From: Lepas anatifera
Lineage: Eukaryota > Arthropoda > Thecostraca > Lepadidae
Direction: 5' to 3'
Assembly (NCBI GenBank): GCA_034440635.1
Contig: JAOTON010001713.1
Location: 62,001 to 126,000 of the forward strand
Length of the DNA stretch: 64,000 nt
Below the pieces are notes generated by a model that was given only the letters and a program-made list of their open reading frames with translations, had not been told where the DNA came from and made no database searches. This document shows positions 35,655 through 48,268 of this stretch, piece after piece. The number at the start of each line of letters is the position of its first letter. Position 1 is the stretch's first letter. The translations under genes were made by a program, and so were the position numbers.

Positions 35655-35880
35655 GGTGCGTTTTTTCTCACCCCAATCGATCCTCGCCACCCACTGAAAT
35701 GGTCACGGCAGCCCCACCCCCTTGAAACGTCGGTAACGCCCCTGAAATGTCGTTTCCCACCCTCCCATCCCCCAGGTTTCGGCGCTCCCACGCTAGGATT
35801 TGGTGCCCACGGGATAGGTTTTGCCGTCCAAAAGGGCACCCCTTGGTCCGGATAGAGCCCTCCCATCGGCAATCCTGAAT
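35655..35880. repeat. Interspersed repeat, copy 2 (shared with 21340-21575)
   Basis: Contains GAAATGTCG, GGGATAGGTTTTGCCGTCCA and GGTCCGGATAG in the same order as the earlier copy. Class not determined. Confidence 0.6.
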
Positions 35881-37559
35881 CCGCTATGTCTGGGAGCCTG
35901 CGCATTTCCTTCTAACACGCCCTCGTTGACGTAGACGTCAATTTTTTTTAAACAATTCGTCCGTATTGGATCTCGAAAAGTGGGCACCCAGTCCCTTTGG
36001 AGACTGGGACCCAGAGCACTAATAAAACTAAATATATGCACCTGTCGCGTGTTCTAGGGCACTTCCAGCGACTAGATTACATCGTGCCCATCATTATGAA
36101 CGCTTCTCAGACGCTAATAACACGTTTGATGTCGACCATACCACGCACATTCTTTGTTTGAGAATTCACTGAGCAGGTTTTTTCAGATGACTTTTTCAAT
36201 CTCACGTGTTCAGTCTTTAAAAACAGCAGTCTTGTCTAGCTCCGTTTGGGTTGTGAATGATATTTCAGCCTGTCTTAGTGAGGCGGGGCAGCCGCACATC
36301 AGAGCCAAGTCACCGGTCGGGAGCTTGCAAAGTAGATTCGCCAGCTCATCGGTGCATTTTAGACTTTTTAACTTCATTTTCTTGTTTGACACTATTAACA
36401 TGCTAGTAGCTACTGAAGCTTTCAGAGACAGGCTTTCAAAGAAAGAACTCGCAGTTTAATCAATTTCAATGGAATCAAAGACATTTCTAGAAATAAAAAA
36501 TTTCTAGAAAACGTTCTAGAAACCAAAAATCAATGACTGAAATTACGTAGTAGCATAAAGCTTTCTAGTGTGGCCTAAAAACACAGGTGGTTTGAAGGGC
36601 AGTGAAGTCCCGCATCAGAGTCCAGTGGACGAATTATACATTGGTAAAGGACGTAAGTATTCGCAGTATGCTTATTCCCAACCTGTTGCGACTATTTTTC
36701 GGGGTCGATTTTACCGTCATGCTCTCGGGTTCACGGCTTTCAACCACGGGTAGTGTCAGATATTCTCCATGTACACAGGTTTAACCTGCCCGCCCGGTGT
36801 GTTGATGTGAAGCTCGCGTCTGCAGCGGAATTTCTCAGTGCAGCTCCAGTCCACCTCATAGCCAAGGCCAGATTACGTAATTCAGTGAAAAGCTCAGACT
36901 TCTATTAATATCGCACGCTAACAGCCCGTCTTCTGGGGAGGGGGATAAACGAAGCCGTGAGGAAAGCATCTCATATTTAAAGTTAGCGAGAACTGGCAGC
37001 AGAGAAGCCACGTCGCAACATACTCCCGATTGTTACTCAGCACTGGCGCTGCCCAATACCCGGCCAACACTAAGCACTGTCGCCGTCGGCGGTCGCGGCG
37101 GCGCTGCTCTGCAACGTCGCCAACATGGCCAGCTACCCCAGCGATGCTTCAGAAGAAAGCCAAAAGCTCGGATGGTCGATGCTTGCACGGCAAGTCCACC
37201 AATAATTCACGCACGGCCAAGTTTGGAGCAGTGACAGATTTAGAAACACTACCGACAAAGGGTCCAAAATACTCGATAGAAAAGATGGGCCGAGGAGAGC
37301 AGGTGAACTAATAGAGGGGGAGGTTAGCAGTGGTAACTGCTGCATCCATGAAAAAATACCCTGAATGAAGCTGATGACGAGTCGAGATCGTGCATCCCGC
37401 CGAGGAGGGTCGAGATAGGCACACTTCACGTAGCACCTGTAGGCTGGCCAGGAGGCCGTTCAACGGCCTGCGGTGGGCTGTACAAACGCGCGTGTAGGAC
37501 AGAGGAAGGCGCAGCGACGGCTGCTGTCTGCACAGAAAACGATTGCAAAGCATATCGGG
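35881..37559. other. No recognised gene; one protein-like minus-strand frame
   Basis: Mostly featureless. The minus-strand frame at 36210-36401 reads smoothly (contains ELANLLCKLPTGDLALMCG) and could be a decayed coding fragment, but I recognise no family and see no splice context. A short CTAGAAA-rich palindromic stretch lies at about 36485-36525. Confidence 0.35.
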
Positions 37560-37840
37560 ATAGAAAACGCATGCCTCGGCTCTGCCTGCCAGTGCCACCC
37601 CACCCGGGCCAGGGGAGGGCGGGGGACACTGCCAGAGGGGGAGGGGGCACCCATGGGAGGGGGCACTGTCTGGCACCCCACCCAGGTCAGGGAGGGGGCA
37701 CTGCCTGCCACCCTACCCGGGCCAGGAGGGGGCACTGCCTGCCACCCTATCCGGGCCAGGAGGGGGCACTGCCTGTCACACCAACCAGGCCAGGAGGGGG
37801 GCACTGTCTGCCACCCCACCCGGGCCAGGAGGGGGGGAGC
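37560..37840. repeat. GC-rich minisatellite, about 34-bp unit
   Basis: Seven or eight imperfect units around CCGGGCCAGGAGGGGGCACTG. Spacing varies from about 33 to 38 bp. Open on several frames because it lacks stops, not because it codes. Confidence 0.88.
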
Positions 37841-38584
37841 GAGAGCACTGCTGGAAAGAACCGTGCACAGACTGTTCTCAGCCCATTACATCTGTATCAG
37901 ACAGCACGTGCGCAAGAGTGAGCCTGTCTCCAGAGGGGGAGCAGCAGCTTGGTTCAGCACCCCACAGCTAGTGTCCATGGGTTGGTGACGGGCCACTGAT
38001 GCGGCGCGATGTGAGGCAGCCTTCTCCCCCTCCACTTTGTACTCTCATCGTTCTACTGAGAGTGTAATCCGCCCGGCCGTCCTACCAGGCATGTCACTCA
38101 GTTTAGAGAATATTATTGAATTCCGCATTTATAACGCTGGAAAGGCCCCTGCTCGGGCAGTCTCAGAAGCGCGTCTGGTCGACAAATCAGCCTTCTCATT
38201 GCTGGATATTCCTACACGACTCAGAACCCAGACAAATAGTACACTAGTTCCTGCGGGAGGAAGCACTACTCAGGAGTGCCCGGACAGTTGGAACTACCCG
38301 CCATATTGGCGGTTCGCTGGATCGTGTACGTGCGGCGAAAGAGCTCATAAGCTAGCTGAGCATGTTACGATTAAAGACTGCTTACTGGGACCTCAGACAA
38401 CATGACGTATCACTTGGATAATAGCACATAAAATGCCGTAGTAAGAACAGATTGATATCGGAAAGCTAAAATCTTGACTTATACCCTCTCCCATGAATGC
38501 ACATCCAGCCTTGGATATGCTTTTTGAGCCGTTAGTACAGAAGACACAGTGACATATGCATGAGATCTTCAAAGCGCCAGCAGA
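37841..38584. other. No recognised gene
   Basis: Contains a 122-codon plus-strand frame (38037-38405) with no recognisable domain. Its position between repeats and lack of splice support leave it uncalled. Confidence 0.35.
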
Positions 38585-40036
38585 CAGGGGCGAAGCCAAA
38601 AGAAGGCAGCTAGGGCGGTCACCTCCCCCCCTGAGTACCCGCTTAAGATACGGGTCACGCGAAGTGCGGCCCGCTCGCACTATGTTCTGGAGTAAAATGG
38701 GGGACTTCATACCAGACAGGGCCCTCTAAGCCCTCTCCAGCACTCTATCCTGTGACAAGCAGGGCTGTTCTTATCCATCAAATCCGTCTGTAAAAAGGTG
38801 CCCTTTGAACCACTGGTGGCCAGGGACCCCTATCCAAAGAAGGGTCCATTTTGGTCCGCTGGGCCCTCTTGAATCGATAAAGCCCAGAAGGCTAGCGGGA
38901 CTATTTGGGCAAAAGGGCCCAATGTGAATCGCAGGCTGCCAGATCCCGGTCTATAGCCGCCAGGGACCTGTCTGACCAGCTGGGTCCTCTTTCAGTGAGG
39001 AGGCTGTGTGGCTAGTAGGGACCATTTTAGCCCCAGGGCCCAATCTGACAGTCAGTGCCCTGTTTAACTAGAGAAGCCTTTGAACTAGTGTAACCGTCTA
39101 TTCTCCGCAGGGCCCTCTGGTCAGCTGGGCCCTCTACACAGGAGTAACCAAGTAGTAGCGGCTGGTGCAGTGGCCTCCTTAAGGGCCCAGAGGGCCCTTC
39201 GAGGATAGCGCGAAGCGCAGTCCGCCCGCATTATACTCTGTGACCCGCCGTGGAACTGCATGCTCAACAGGGCCCTCTTAAGCCACCTCCAGTACTCCAT
39301 TTCTGTAAAAAGCAGGGTTTTTACCACAGGGTCCTCTAAACCACTGTCAAACCAAAGGCCCTCGTTGACAGAAGGACCCTCTCTGGTCAGCCCGGTCAGC
39401 CCTTCAACCGATAAGACCGCTATGGCCAGCAGGGCTCTTTGGGTAACGGGGCCCCACTGCGAGTCGCAGAGTCAGCTAAAGGGCCCTGTCGGACCAGCTG
39501 GGCCCTCTTTAAGTAAGGAGGCCACTGTGACTTGTAGGGATCGTTTAAGCCCACAGGGCCCACTCTGACTGCGAGGACGCTCTTTAACTAGTGAAGCCTC
39601 TGAACTAGTATGACCGACTATTTTCCGTTGGGCTCTCTAAAGCCAGCGGAGCCCCTCCGGAGGCGTTGCCAAGGACCGTCTGATTGGGACGGTGGCCCCC
39701 TGAGGGCCCCCTCGAGGACGCGCTGCCCCTACCCCATCATACTCTGTGACCTGACGTGGAACTTCATGTCAGACGGGGCCTTCTCAAGCCCTCCACAGCA
39801 CCCCATTCTGTGACAAGAAAGGCCCTTTGGACCATTGAAACTGTTAAAAAAGAAGTTCCTCTAATCCACTGTGGTCCCCAGGGCCTTTTGTCGACATTAG
39901 GGCGCTGTCTACTCATGTGGACATTCTTTAACCGATAATATAACTATGGCCAGCAGGTTTTTTGGGCCGCGTGCCCACTGCGAGTCCCAGGGCCGGCTAA
40001 AACCTTCAGGGCCCTGTCGGACCAGCTGGGCCCTCT
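38585..40036 (-). mobile_element. Second copy of the hAT-like element end and monomer array, truncated
   Basis: Begins with TIR CAGGGGCGAAGCCAA (38585), the reverse complement of the end at 9672. About 2.5 reverse-oriented monomers follow (CCGTGGAACTTCATG-type landmarks at about 39248 and 39758). It is cut at 40036 by a TTAA element and does not resume afterwards. At 39268-39300 it supplies the empty site for the insertion at 8024. At 39505-39530 it shows the uninterrupted form (CTGGGCCCTCTTTAAGTAAGG) of the insertion at 40037. Confidence 0.78.
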
Positions 40037-40797
40037 TTAACACGCGCCCCGCTGGGGTCCCTGGCATGACGCGCCCCACTGAGAGGCGTATTGCGCCCTC
40101 AGCAGGTCAGGTCATCAGTACAGGTCAAGTGACATGATCTCAAAAAAAGTTTAAGATAGCATAAGTCGGAACAGGGTGAACTTATCCAATTGAAACTCAT
40201 ATCACATAATGGCCCACCGAGTTCTCTAAAATATATTCCGGTATTTTTTATATCGATGACCTAAGGTCAGGTACGAGGCATGACCTCTCCATTGGAAATA
40301 CATGGGAAAAAATGTTTTTTACTGAATAACTCAGTTACGGATGGTGATACAGCGTTTATTTTAGCTGCATTATACTCGCCTTGCCTTTGCGGTTCTAATG
40401 ATATGCATTTTTATAATTTGACCTTGACCTGACCTCAGGTCAGGTCAAATCTTTGATTTGACCTAGCAGTGCCAAATTTTATATCATTCGATTCGGCTTG
40501 CGGCGAGGATTCATACAGTTTAAGTCGTTTTGCTCTATCTTTACTTGTTCAGATGTAATGGCCAAAAACCTTAATTTACATGTTATCCCTATGACGGCAT
40601 GTTTTGACGTCTCGTGACCTTAAATGTGACCTGACAAAAAAATGGTTCAAGTATTTTCGATGGAGAAGTAGATGGGCTCCCCAACGCCCTTTACCGTTTT
40701 TCGCTACCTACAGTGGTTCTCGAGATCTTAGGGGGCGGGTACCCGCCCCCCCCGTCAAAGCGAAGGTGGCTCAGACCCCCGTCAATGCGCGTGTTAA
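40037..40797 (+). mobile_element. Chimeric TTAA element: B-type left end, D-type right end
   Basis: TTAA at 40037-40040 and 40794-40797. The left 70 bases (CACGCGCCCCGCTGGGGTCC) match subfamily B at 46430. From about 40100 on, the sequence matches subfamily D through to CCGTCAATGCGCGTG. The two ends share only the outermost CACGCG. Either a recombinant element or an imprecise end-joining product after deletion of intervening DNA, which would also explain why the array does not continue on the right. Confidence 0.8.
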
Positions 40798-43369
40798 TAT
40801 GTATTAGTAGTCTTCTATTCTTAATCAGGAGATGCTTGCTTTCTTACGATCTCAAGAAAAACGCACGCGTAGACATTAAAACTAGGTTCCTAATAGACTG
40901 CCCGAAACTAAATATAACCCCTAAGTTCATACTTAAACAAAAGGCAAGCTAGTTCAGAGAGCCCCTAGTGAAGGAGACCTTGAGACCGTCGGATCGAGCG
41001 TGGTGTGTTTTGTAATACGTGTAATGGAATTTAAAAATGCGCTACCAGACCAGTGGATGCTGTTGTCCGCGAAATATTGTCTCGATTCTTTTTCATCTTC
41101 TTGTGTTTAATATAAATGTAAAATAAAATGACATGCTAATGATCAATCTTCCTTTCCATATACTGCCAAAAGCAATCTGAAAAATCAAAACGTTTCCCAA
41201 AGATGATAATCAGATCACACAAAAGGTCACCAACTTCAACATTTTGCGGTGAGGGGATTTTCGACATCGATGGCCTGGGTTCAGGTCAATGGCTCTTCTC
41301 CATTGGAAATGCGTGGAAAATAGGTTTAAGTTCAATAACTTTTCAGGAAATGGTGATATAGCCTTTATTTTGATATAATCATGTTTGCCTTACCATTGTG
41401 GTTCGAACGATATGCATTATGACCTTTAACTGAACTTAGGTCATGTTCGGTCAATTTTATGATTTGACCTAACAAGACCTGACGTAATCTGGGTTGACAA
41501 GAGGATGTCATTGTTCCGTATACATTTTTCATTGCTGGAAATGTCAACCGTTAGGACACATAACTTCAGATTCCGTACTCCCATAAGAACTTGCTTTAAC
41601 CTCTAGTGACCTCAAAAGTGACCTGAACAAAAAATTGCAAAGAACGTGTTCGGATGAGATCAGGACGGTCAATCACCGTCTAATTGTCACTGTCTAAAAC
41701 GGTGGCTGAGATCGTGGGGAGACGGGTACCAGCCCCTCCTGTACCAGAAAAGGTGGCGCCGACCTCGTACCGGTGCGTGTAAGCCAGCAGAGCACGGCGT
41801 GGGAACAGGTACCGCCGATGGCAGGGCGCCGGCTGTCCCGCCGGAGAAGCTGAGGTGGTACCGGCTGGCAGAGCGCCGGCTGTCCCGCCGGAGACGCCGA
41901 GGGGGACCGGTTCCCGGCCCACCGTCTCCAACCGACCCACGCAGTGGACCCGATCAATCCTAGTGATCCGCCGCATACGCTGGCCAATCAACCAAGTTGC
42001 ACGGCCATGCCCAAGGGCAATACTCTGGCAAACGATGTTATCCGTGGTCCACCAGATCGCTAACACTTCACCGCGTGGGGTCCGACCAGACACCTCGCAG
42101 TCTCGCGAATGATTTGAATTGGAGACGGGTCGCTTTGCATGTCCCTCAGGTGGTGAATATGACAACGGAGGACTAAACCCCACGGTTGGAATGCCGATCA
42201 TTTCGACGGCAGGTTAGAGACCAGGTCATCAGCGGTAACCATAGCTCACGTTTTTCCGACCAAAACCTTTTGAACAAATAAGACACAGTTATGAATTTGA
42301 TATCATAGTGACGAGCATGACCTGCAAATTCGATCGCTTTACCACATGACCTAAAGAAGCTCTTATTTATCCTTGGTCTGCGGTCAAGGTAGCCCCATGA
42401 CCTAAAAGGGTCATGTGCCATATCATTCGAACTCTTGAGGCAAGACAATCACATTGGTGCCTCTGCTTGTTCTAGGTCTAGGTTCCCAAGTTGAACGGGA
42501 TTTCCTAGATCGGTCACAATCGGACACATTTTGGCCACCTTCGGCGACGGAGCTCATGGGACAGATTTGGTTCAATATTTGTTCAACGATAGCGGCTTTC
42601 AAAGCCGTTTTTATGTTTTCCGTATCTCCTTTGGTTTACAAATCGTAGGGGATGTTTTCTTTAGAGGCGGGCAAAGGTGCCTTGCAAAGAACGCCTTATA
42701 AAAGCCCGTAACTCATTCGTAGGGGGTGCCCACCAAATCTCAAAGTGGTTGTAGGTACACAAAGAGCCCAGACGGTGCTTGGTTACTGTAGTAAGGGGCT
42801 GTTCAAAAATAACGTCACGCTCAGAAGGGGAGAGGTCGGCCGAAACGTGCCGTGCCGTGACGTGGGGGGAGGGGGGTGACCAAAGGTGATGTGCTATTAC
42901 ACGGGATGGTCTTTTCCCACCGGAATTTTTTGGGGTTCTTGTTTTTGCTGTTAAGTTGGGGACGGAACGAAAATGGGGAAGCGAAAACCCACATCATCGT
43001 TTGGGTGTCCGTGTTGCTCGGGTTTCATCATCATCATAATGTTCAACGCTTCCCTGGCCACCTCCAAAATAAGTGGGGGTTGGGCACTTAAGAAACCCCA
43101 TTTATCCAAGGTGAACGGAGAAACCTTCGCAGCCGAAAGACGCTCCTTGCGCGTATTCTCCATTTGCATTCATCATAGTGCTCCTAGTGTGTCCTGTCAG
43201 ATGACGTCACCCAGTATGATGTCTATCATGCTATAACGTCATCGTGCAGGTGTTAGGTGCAAAGGTGTCGTTGTAAAGGCTATAACGTCATCGTGACTTA
43301 GTTTTAATGTCAAGATCAGGGTAAAGATCATAGGTCATGAGTCAAGGTCAAAACCATATTTTCCTGTTC
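40798..43369. other. Mixed, mostly unassigned sequence with decayed TTAA-element pieces
   Basis: At 41225-41640 a string of TGACCT/AGGTCA-like motifs and the block TCCATTGGAAATGCGTGGAA matches D and C interiors, so it is a decayed copy. At 41805-41900 a 70-bp segment around GCGCCGGCTGTCCCGCCGGA is duplicated in tandem. The 173-codon minus-strand frame at 41680-42201 overlaps this duplication and is not recognised. The rest shows nothing I can name. Confidence 0.4.
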
Positions 43370-43735
43370 AACGGCTGCTATAATGTGTGTACATTAGGGG
43401 GAACATTTCATATTGTAACGTCATATTTAGGTGACCTTGACCTTACAATGTATGGGATAGCATTCCATGAGACCCGGCCTCCTTGATCCCAATCCGTTTC
43501 CAGACAACCGCGAATATTTTGCAGAATCTTGGTATTTCGAAATAGGGCACCGGCATCGCCCACATTTTACCTTTACGACCTCGTCTGACATTGAAGAGAT
43601 TATCCTAGGCCAGCAAAAATTGGCTATAATGTACATAGATCACTATAGCCCCACAAGCTCCTCAACGGACTCTTTCCTAGCCCTCTTGGTTTTCGGGATA
43701 TAATAGAGGGGGGACGACACATAGGACCCCTTTTT
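43370..43735. repeat. Interspersed repeat, copy 1 (shared with 59340-59530)
   Basis: Shares TATTTCGAAATAGG versus ATTTCCAAATAGG, TTTACGACCTCGT versus TTTACGACGTCGT, TAGATCACTATAGCCCCAC versus TAGATCACAATCACCCCAC, and CTAGCCCTCTTGG versus CTAACCCTCTTGG, in the same order. No function assigned. Confidence 0.6.
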
Positions 43736-43912
43736 GGGGAAAACTTGACAACTCCACAGCACGTGTGAAGATCAGCTCAACGATTTAAATTCATATTCAT
43801 GCTGACAAACAGCACCAATAATTTACTAACAATAGTCAAAACTTCACAGACTAGCATTAGACATATTTCACCGACGGAAAATGTATGGCAGAGGCTGCGT
43901 TGGGCGTTGTTG

Positions 43913-44776
43913 GCCGGGTGTCTCCATCCGCCTGCGTGGCTGCCGGGAACTCTATCCGCCTGCGTGGCTGCCGGGAACTCTATCCGCCTGCGTGGCTGCC
44001 GGAACTCTATCCGCCTGCGTGGCTGCCGGGAACTCTATCCGCCTGCGTGGCTGCCGGGAACTCTATCCGCCTGCGTGGCTGCCGGGAACTCTATCCGCCT
44101 GCGTGGTTGCCGGGAACTCTATCCGCCTGCGTGGCTGCCGGAACTCTATCCGCCTGCGTGGCTGCCGGAACTCTATCCGCCTGCGTGGTTGCCGGGAACT
44201 CTATCCGCCTGCGTGGCTGCCGGGAACTCTATCCGCCTGCGTGGCTGCCGGAACTCTATCCGCCTGCGTGGCTGCCGGGAACTCTATCCGCCTGCGTGGT
44301 TGCCGGGAACTCTATCCGCCTGCGTGGCTGCCGGGAACTCTATCCGCCTGCGTGGTTGCCGGGAACTCTATCCGCCTGCGTGGCTGCCGGGAACTCTATC
44401 CGCCTGCGTGGTTGCCGGGAACTCTATCCGCCTGCGTGGCTGCCGGAACTCTATCCGCCTGCGTGGCTGCCGGGAACTCTATCCGCCTGCGTGGTTGCCG
44501 GGAACTCTATCCGCCTGCGTGGCTGCCGGGAACTCTATCCGCCTGCGTGGTTGCCGGGAACTCTATCCGCCTGCGTGGCTGCCGGGAACTCTATCCGCCT
44601 GCGTGGTTGCCGGGAACTCTATCCGCCTGCGTGGCTGCCGGAACTCTATCCGCCTGCGTGGCTGCCGGGAACTCTATCCGCCTGCGTGGCTGCCGGGAAC
44701 TCTATCCGCCTGCGTGGTTGCCGGGAACTCTATCCGCCTGCGTGGTTGCCGGAACTCTATCCGCCTGCGTGGCTGC
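43913..44776. repeat. 28-bp minisatellite, about 31 units, open in all three plus frames
   Basis: Unit GAACTCTATCCGCCTGCGTG plus GCTGCCGG. Most units are 28 bp; some lose a G to 27 bp. GGCTGCC and GGTTGCC variants alternate irregularly. The unit contains no stop in any plus-strand frame and 28 is not a multiple of 3, so all three frames stay open for over 1 kb. There is no promoter, splice or homology evidence of translation. Confidence 0.96.
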
Positions 44777-44789
44777 GGCCGCTCGGCTC

Positions 44790-46165
44790 GGCTCCGACTG
44801 GGCCCGGCCGGGCCGGCGACATGGGGCGCCGCCGCGCTGTCGCCACCCGGCCGGTCCGGCGGTCTTCCCAGAACGCTGGTCCCGTCATGACCGACCCGTT
44901 AGTCTGAGGTGGCCCAGGAACCGCAGCTACCGGCCTCGCACGTACAGCTCAACTCGCGTGGGAGGGTGGCCATGGGGGTAGCCGCACAATAGAAATGCCG
45001 ACTATAGCATCGGTCGCCCAAAATAGTACTAGCTGTGGCGGATGCTGTCCACAGTATCAGCGAGACAGCACATCAGATAAAAACACTTCCATGCGAGATA
45101 TTCTCGATGTTAACCTTTGCCTTGATAGTGGGCATGAGCCACATTCGCCCTGGTTGGGAGTAAAGAAGACCCCCTTCGAACTCGCAAAGAAAGCTGGAAA
45201 GACGTGGAAAAGGCAGTCGAAAGCCCATTCCGCATACAATCGAAATTACTTCAGTCCTTTTTTCGTCAGGTCAATATTGAGGCCCCTAGAGATCATACCA
45301 TTCGAAAAAGCGAACCAGTCTCAATTGCTGAATTGCAATTGCTGAAATGACTCATGACTCACAAAATCTGGTTTATCTCTGGAGCTAAAATAGCTAGAAA
45401 AGTTTTCTCAGTCATTCGAAATCGTTATTGACTCGCAAGAGTACAATCCAACCCCGCCCCCCGCCCATTTGAGTTTCTGGAACCGCCTCTGCCAAACAAA
45501 ATGAAAACTTATATTAACAATCCCCTGATATCTTATACATGACATTCAAACATTCTATCTGCTCTCAGTACTGTTACGGACGGCTTTGTTGTGCGAAGAA
45601 CGCACCGTATGTACACGACAATACTCGGTTTGCGAATAGATCCCTAAATACCGAGCCGCCCCTGGCAAAGATATTATTTCTTAACTTCAGGGGATTCGCC
45701 TAATCTAGTTTAAGGAAAAAAGGAAAGTTTCAACGACCTAATGCAAACCGTTTTGGAGATATTGCGGAAGACATGAGGGGTGGGCAGGACCCCCGACCGG
45801 AACAGGGTTGAAGGCTGATCGGCCACAGCGGGCGCTGGAGTAGTTCGCCGCCGGTGACGTCACTGGAGCAGCTCTGACGTCGCGGCGACGCCCGCATATC
45901 CCACCCCTGCGCCATCAATGACGTAGTAACAGCCCATGGTGCCAGCGCTCAGCCATTCTCAGACTGGGCGCGGCGAATGCGATGGAATCAACAGCCTTGG
46001 AGAGAATACGGCACCTTTGTGGAATATGAACTGAACTATCAGTCGGATAGAATGTACCGGAAAACATCAGGCTTCATATTTCGTTTCTCTTAGAAATCAC
46101 ATTCACGGGGCTACAGCACTCCATGAGCGTATTTCTTCCTGAACGCGCTACGCTTACACCTACAC
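44790..46165. other. No recognised gene
   Basis: GC-rich shoulder of the minisatellite (44790-44990), then ordinary sequence. A short match to C-element interiors (AGGTCAATATTGAGG at about 45269) suggests a decayed TTAA-element piece. Confidence 0.4.
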
Positions 46166-46170
46166 GAGCT

Positions 46171-46291
46171 TGGCCGCAGCCTGTTCTGCGATAACTTGCA
46201 GCCGCCGGGGCCTGTTCTGCGATAAACTTGCGGCCGCCGAGGCCTGTTCTGCGATTAACTTGCGGCCGCCGAGGCCTGTTCTGCGATAACT
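46171..46291. repeat. Short GC-rich minisatellite, 31-32 bp, four units
   Basis: GGCCTGTTCTGCGATAACTT recurs four times with single-base indels in the A-run. It contains NotI-like GCGGCCGC in two units. Confidence 0.92.
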
Positions 46292-46429
46292 TGCGACCTG
46301 CGCGGCGCCGGATGCCGCTCTTGACAAATTCCGCATTCATTTTTCTTTTGCATTCTGAAATCTGATGTAAAGGATAGCTACCCAAGTCCCATGCACTAAC
46401 TTTTAGGGAAATCCGGCAAATTCAGGCCA

Positions 46430-47456
46430 TTAACACGCGCCCCGCTGGGGTCCCTGGCATGACGCGCCCCGCTGGGGGGCGTTTTTTGCCCCCCTTCGTA
46501 TCTCATTCCCCACAACAGCTAAAGGAAAATTACGGGCGGCGTTCGAAAGCTCATGAAAAGACGAAGAGATTTTATAATAATATTTTTATTTCAGGTTAAT
46601 ATTGAGGTCAGCATAGGTCAAAGAAGGTTCCATAGGCTTACAACAGAGCAGTGTACGTTTCTCTCTAGATATGCCCTCAGGGGAGCTAGAGCAAATATTT
46701 ATGCATCATTGGATTCCTCTCATCGCGGCGAAGCGAATGATGTATAATATGACCTTGATAGGACAAATAGTGAAAATGATCTGACCTCGAGCTAGGTCAG
46801 GGTCACAGAGTGACCTGGTATGGTCATGTTGCATATCAATCGACTCCACGTGACAATATAAACACAATGCAAGCAAAATGGGAGCTTTATCTCAATTCAG
46901 TGAGAAGTTATTGTAAAAACAATCATTCTATGCTCCTGTGACCTGACATGACCTTTGAGAGGTCAGATGCTCAAAAAAGTCAACTTTAAGGTCAAGATCG
47001 TGGTAAGAATAGACGGTTTGAGGATTTTCAGCTTTATCTATCCAGTATTTACTTAAAACGTGCCAATTCTATTTTTCCCCATAGACTTATAATGGGGAGA
47101 CCAAAAAATTGACCCCACCTTAGGTCAACAATATCAAAATTCCGAAATAGCAGATTTGTAGACCCTAATGACCTTAGCATATTGTGGAAGTTTCAAATTG
47201 ATCGATTCGCTGATGTTCCCTGGGCGCCGCTTCAAACTCGCGATTTTAGGTTTTGAGGTCGGGTCTCTTGACCTTAAATAGCTCCTTGACCTGACATAAC
47301 CTTAACTCAAAAATTTGGTCAGATGTTTAAAATTGATCAGGGATAAGGTACTGTAAGTTTCGTTGCTCTGCGTCGCTTCTTTAGCGTCGCTTTTTTAGCT
47401 ATCTGGGGAAAACCAGGAGGGGGCGAATTTCGCCCCCCCAGCGGGGCGCGTGTTAA
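46430..47456 (+). mobile_element. TTAA element, subfamily B, copy 1
   Basis: TTAA at 46430-46433 and 47453-47456. Ends CACGCGCCCCGCTGGGG and CCCAGCGGGGCGCGTG are inverted repeats, followed inward by GGGGGCG-TTTT-GCCCCCC. The interior has AGGTCA motifs and blocks shared with D. No transposase. The second copy is at 50411-51391. Confidence 0.9.
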
Positions 47457-48268
47457 CAAAAAATACTCGTTTCTAGCGGCAAGACCTTTGCATTAACATT
47501 ATACTAGTAAAGTTTTAGAAGAACTCACCTCCTCGTAGTTCACCTATCCGCCATCTTTGGAAAAAATGGATGCACTTCATGAGGCGGCGGCATCCAGCAC
47601 ACCAAATTTCTGAACATAGCGCTTCATACGTGTGAAAATATAGCGATAACATTTGACCTTTCACCTTACAGAGGCCATACCCCCGACTATATGAACACCT
47701 ACCCAACATCCCATCCACCAAAGTTCATCAAAACCCGAAGACTACAAGTCATACAGAAAGCAAATGTCCGCGTATAGCCTCAGAGCATGTTCCGGCAACT
47801 ACGAATGGAGACAAAAGAACTCATATTTGACCATGAGTTATGAAGCAACCAATGCGTTTTTTGTGGTAAAATAGACCTGTATAGCTGCGCTTGGAGGGAT
47901 GTTCTGAAAAAACACATCAGTCAAAGTTATCTTAAATGACTTTATAACAATTTGACCTTTAGAGGTCAAGTCATTTAGAGGCCACGGACGAAAGGAAACA
48001 GTATCTAGAGGAGTAGTAAGAAATCACAACTAAAATTAAGTGAGAACTAATATTTCTGTGGGCACTACCTCCTGACCAAACCTCGTCAAAATCGGAGGCT
48101 ATAACTGCATTTTTTGGACGATTTGGCATGAGATGACATTCTTAATTGAAATTTATCCTGGGTCATAGTCTGAGCTGTGACCTAGAATTGAGTTCGTTAC
48201 AAGGGCCCTTCATATGAGTGCCTAAAATTGGATGTCGTGGCAATACTCCGGATACCTCTAAACTAGAC
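47457..48268. other. No recognised gene
   Basis: Includes TTTGACCTTTAGAGGTCAAG (about 47950), so part is probably a decayed TTAA-type element. Otherwise unassigned. Confidence 0.35.

Noticed and set aside
36210..36401. Protein-like minus-strand frame tested as a possible upstream TMEM65 exon
   Set aside because: Does not match the Leu/Glu-rich N-terminal region of TMEM65 and lacks matching splice phases.
38037..38405. 122-codon plus-strand frame
   Set aside because: No recognisable domain, no splice sites, surrounded by repeats.
39260..39568. Collagen-like Gly-Pro pattern in GGGCCC-rich monomers
   Set aside because: The Gly-X-Y phase is not kept, frames break often, and the same monomers occur inverted and inside a hAT-like element.
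43799..44981. Three overlapping plus-strand frames of 340-366 codons
   Set aside because: All are shadows of one 28-bp minisatellite.
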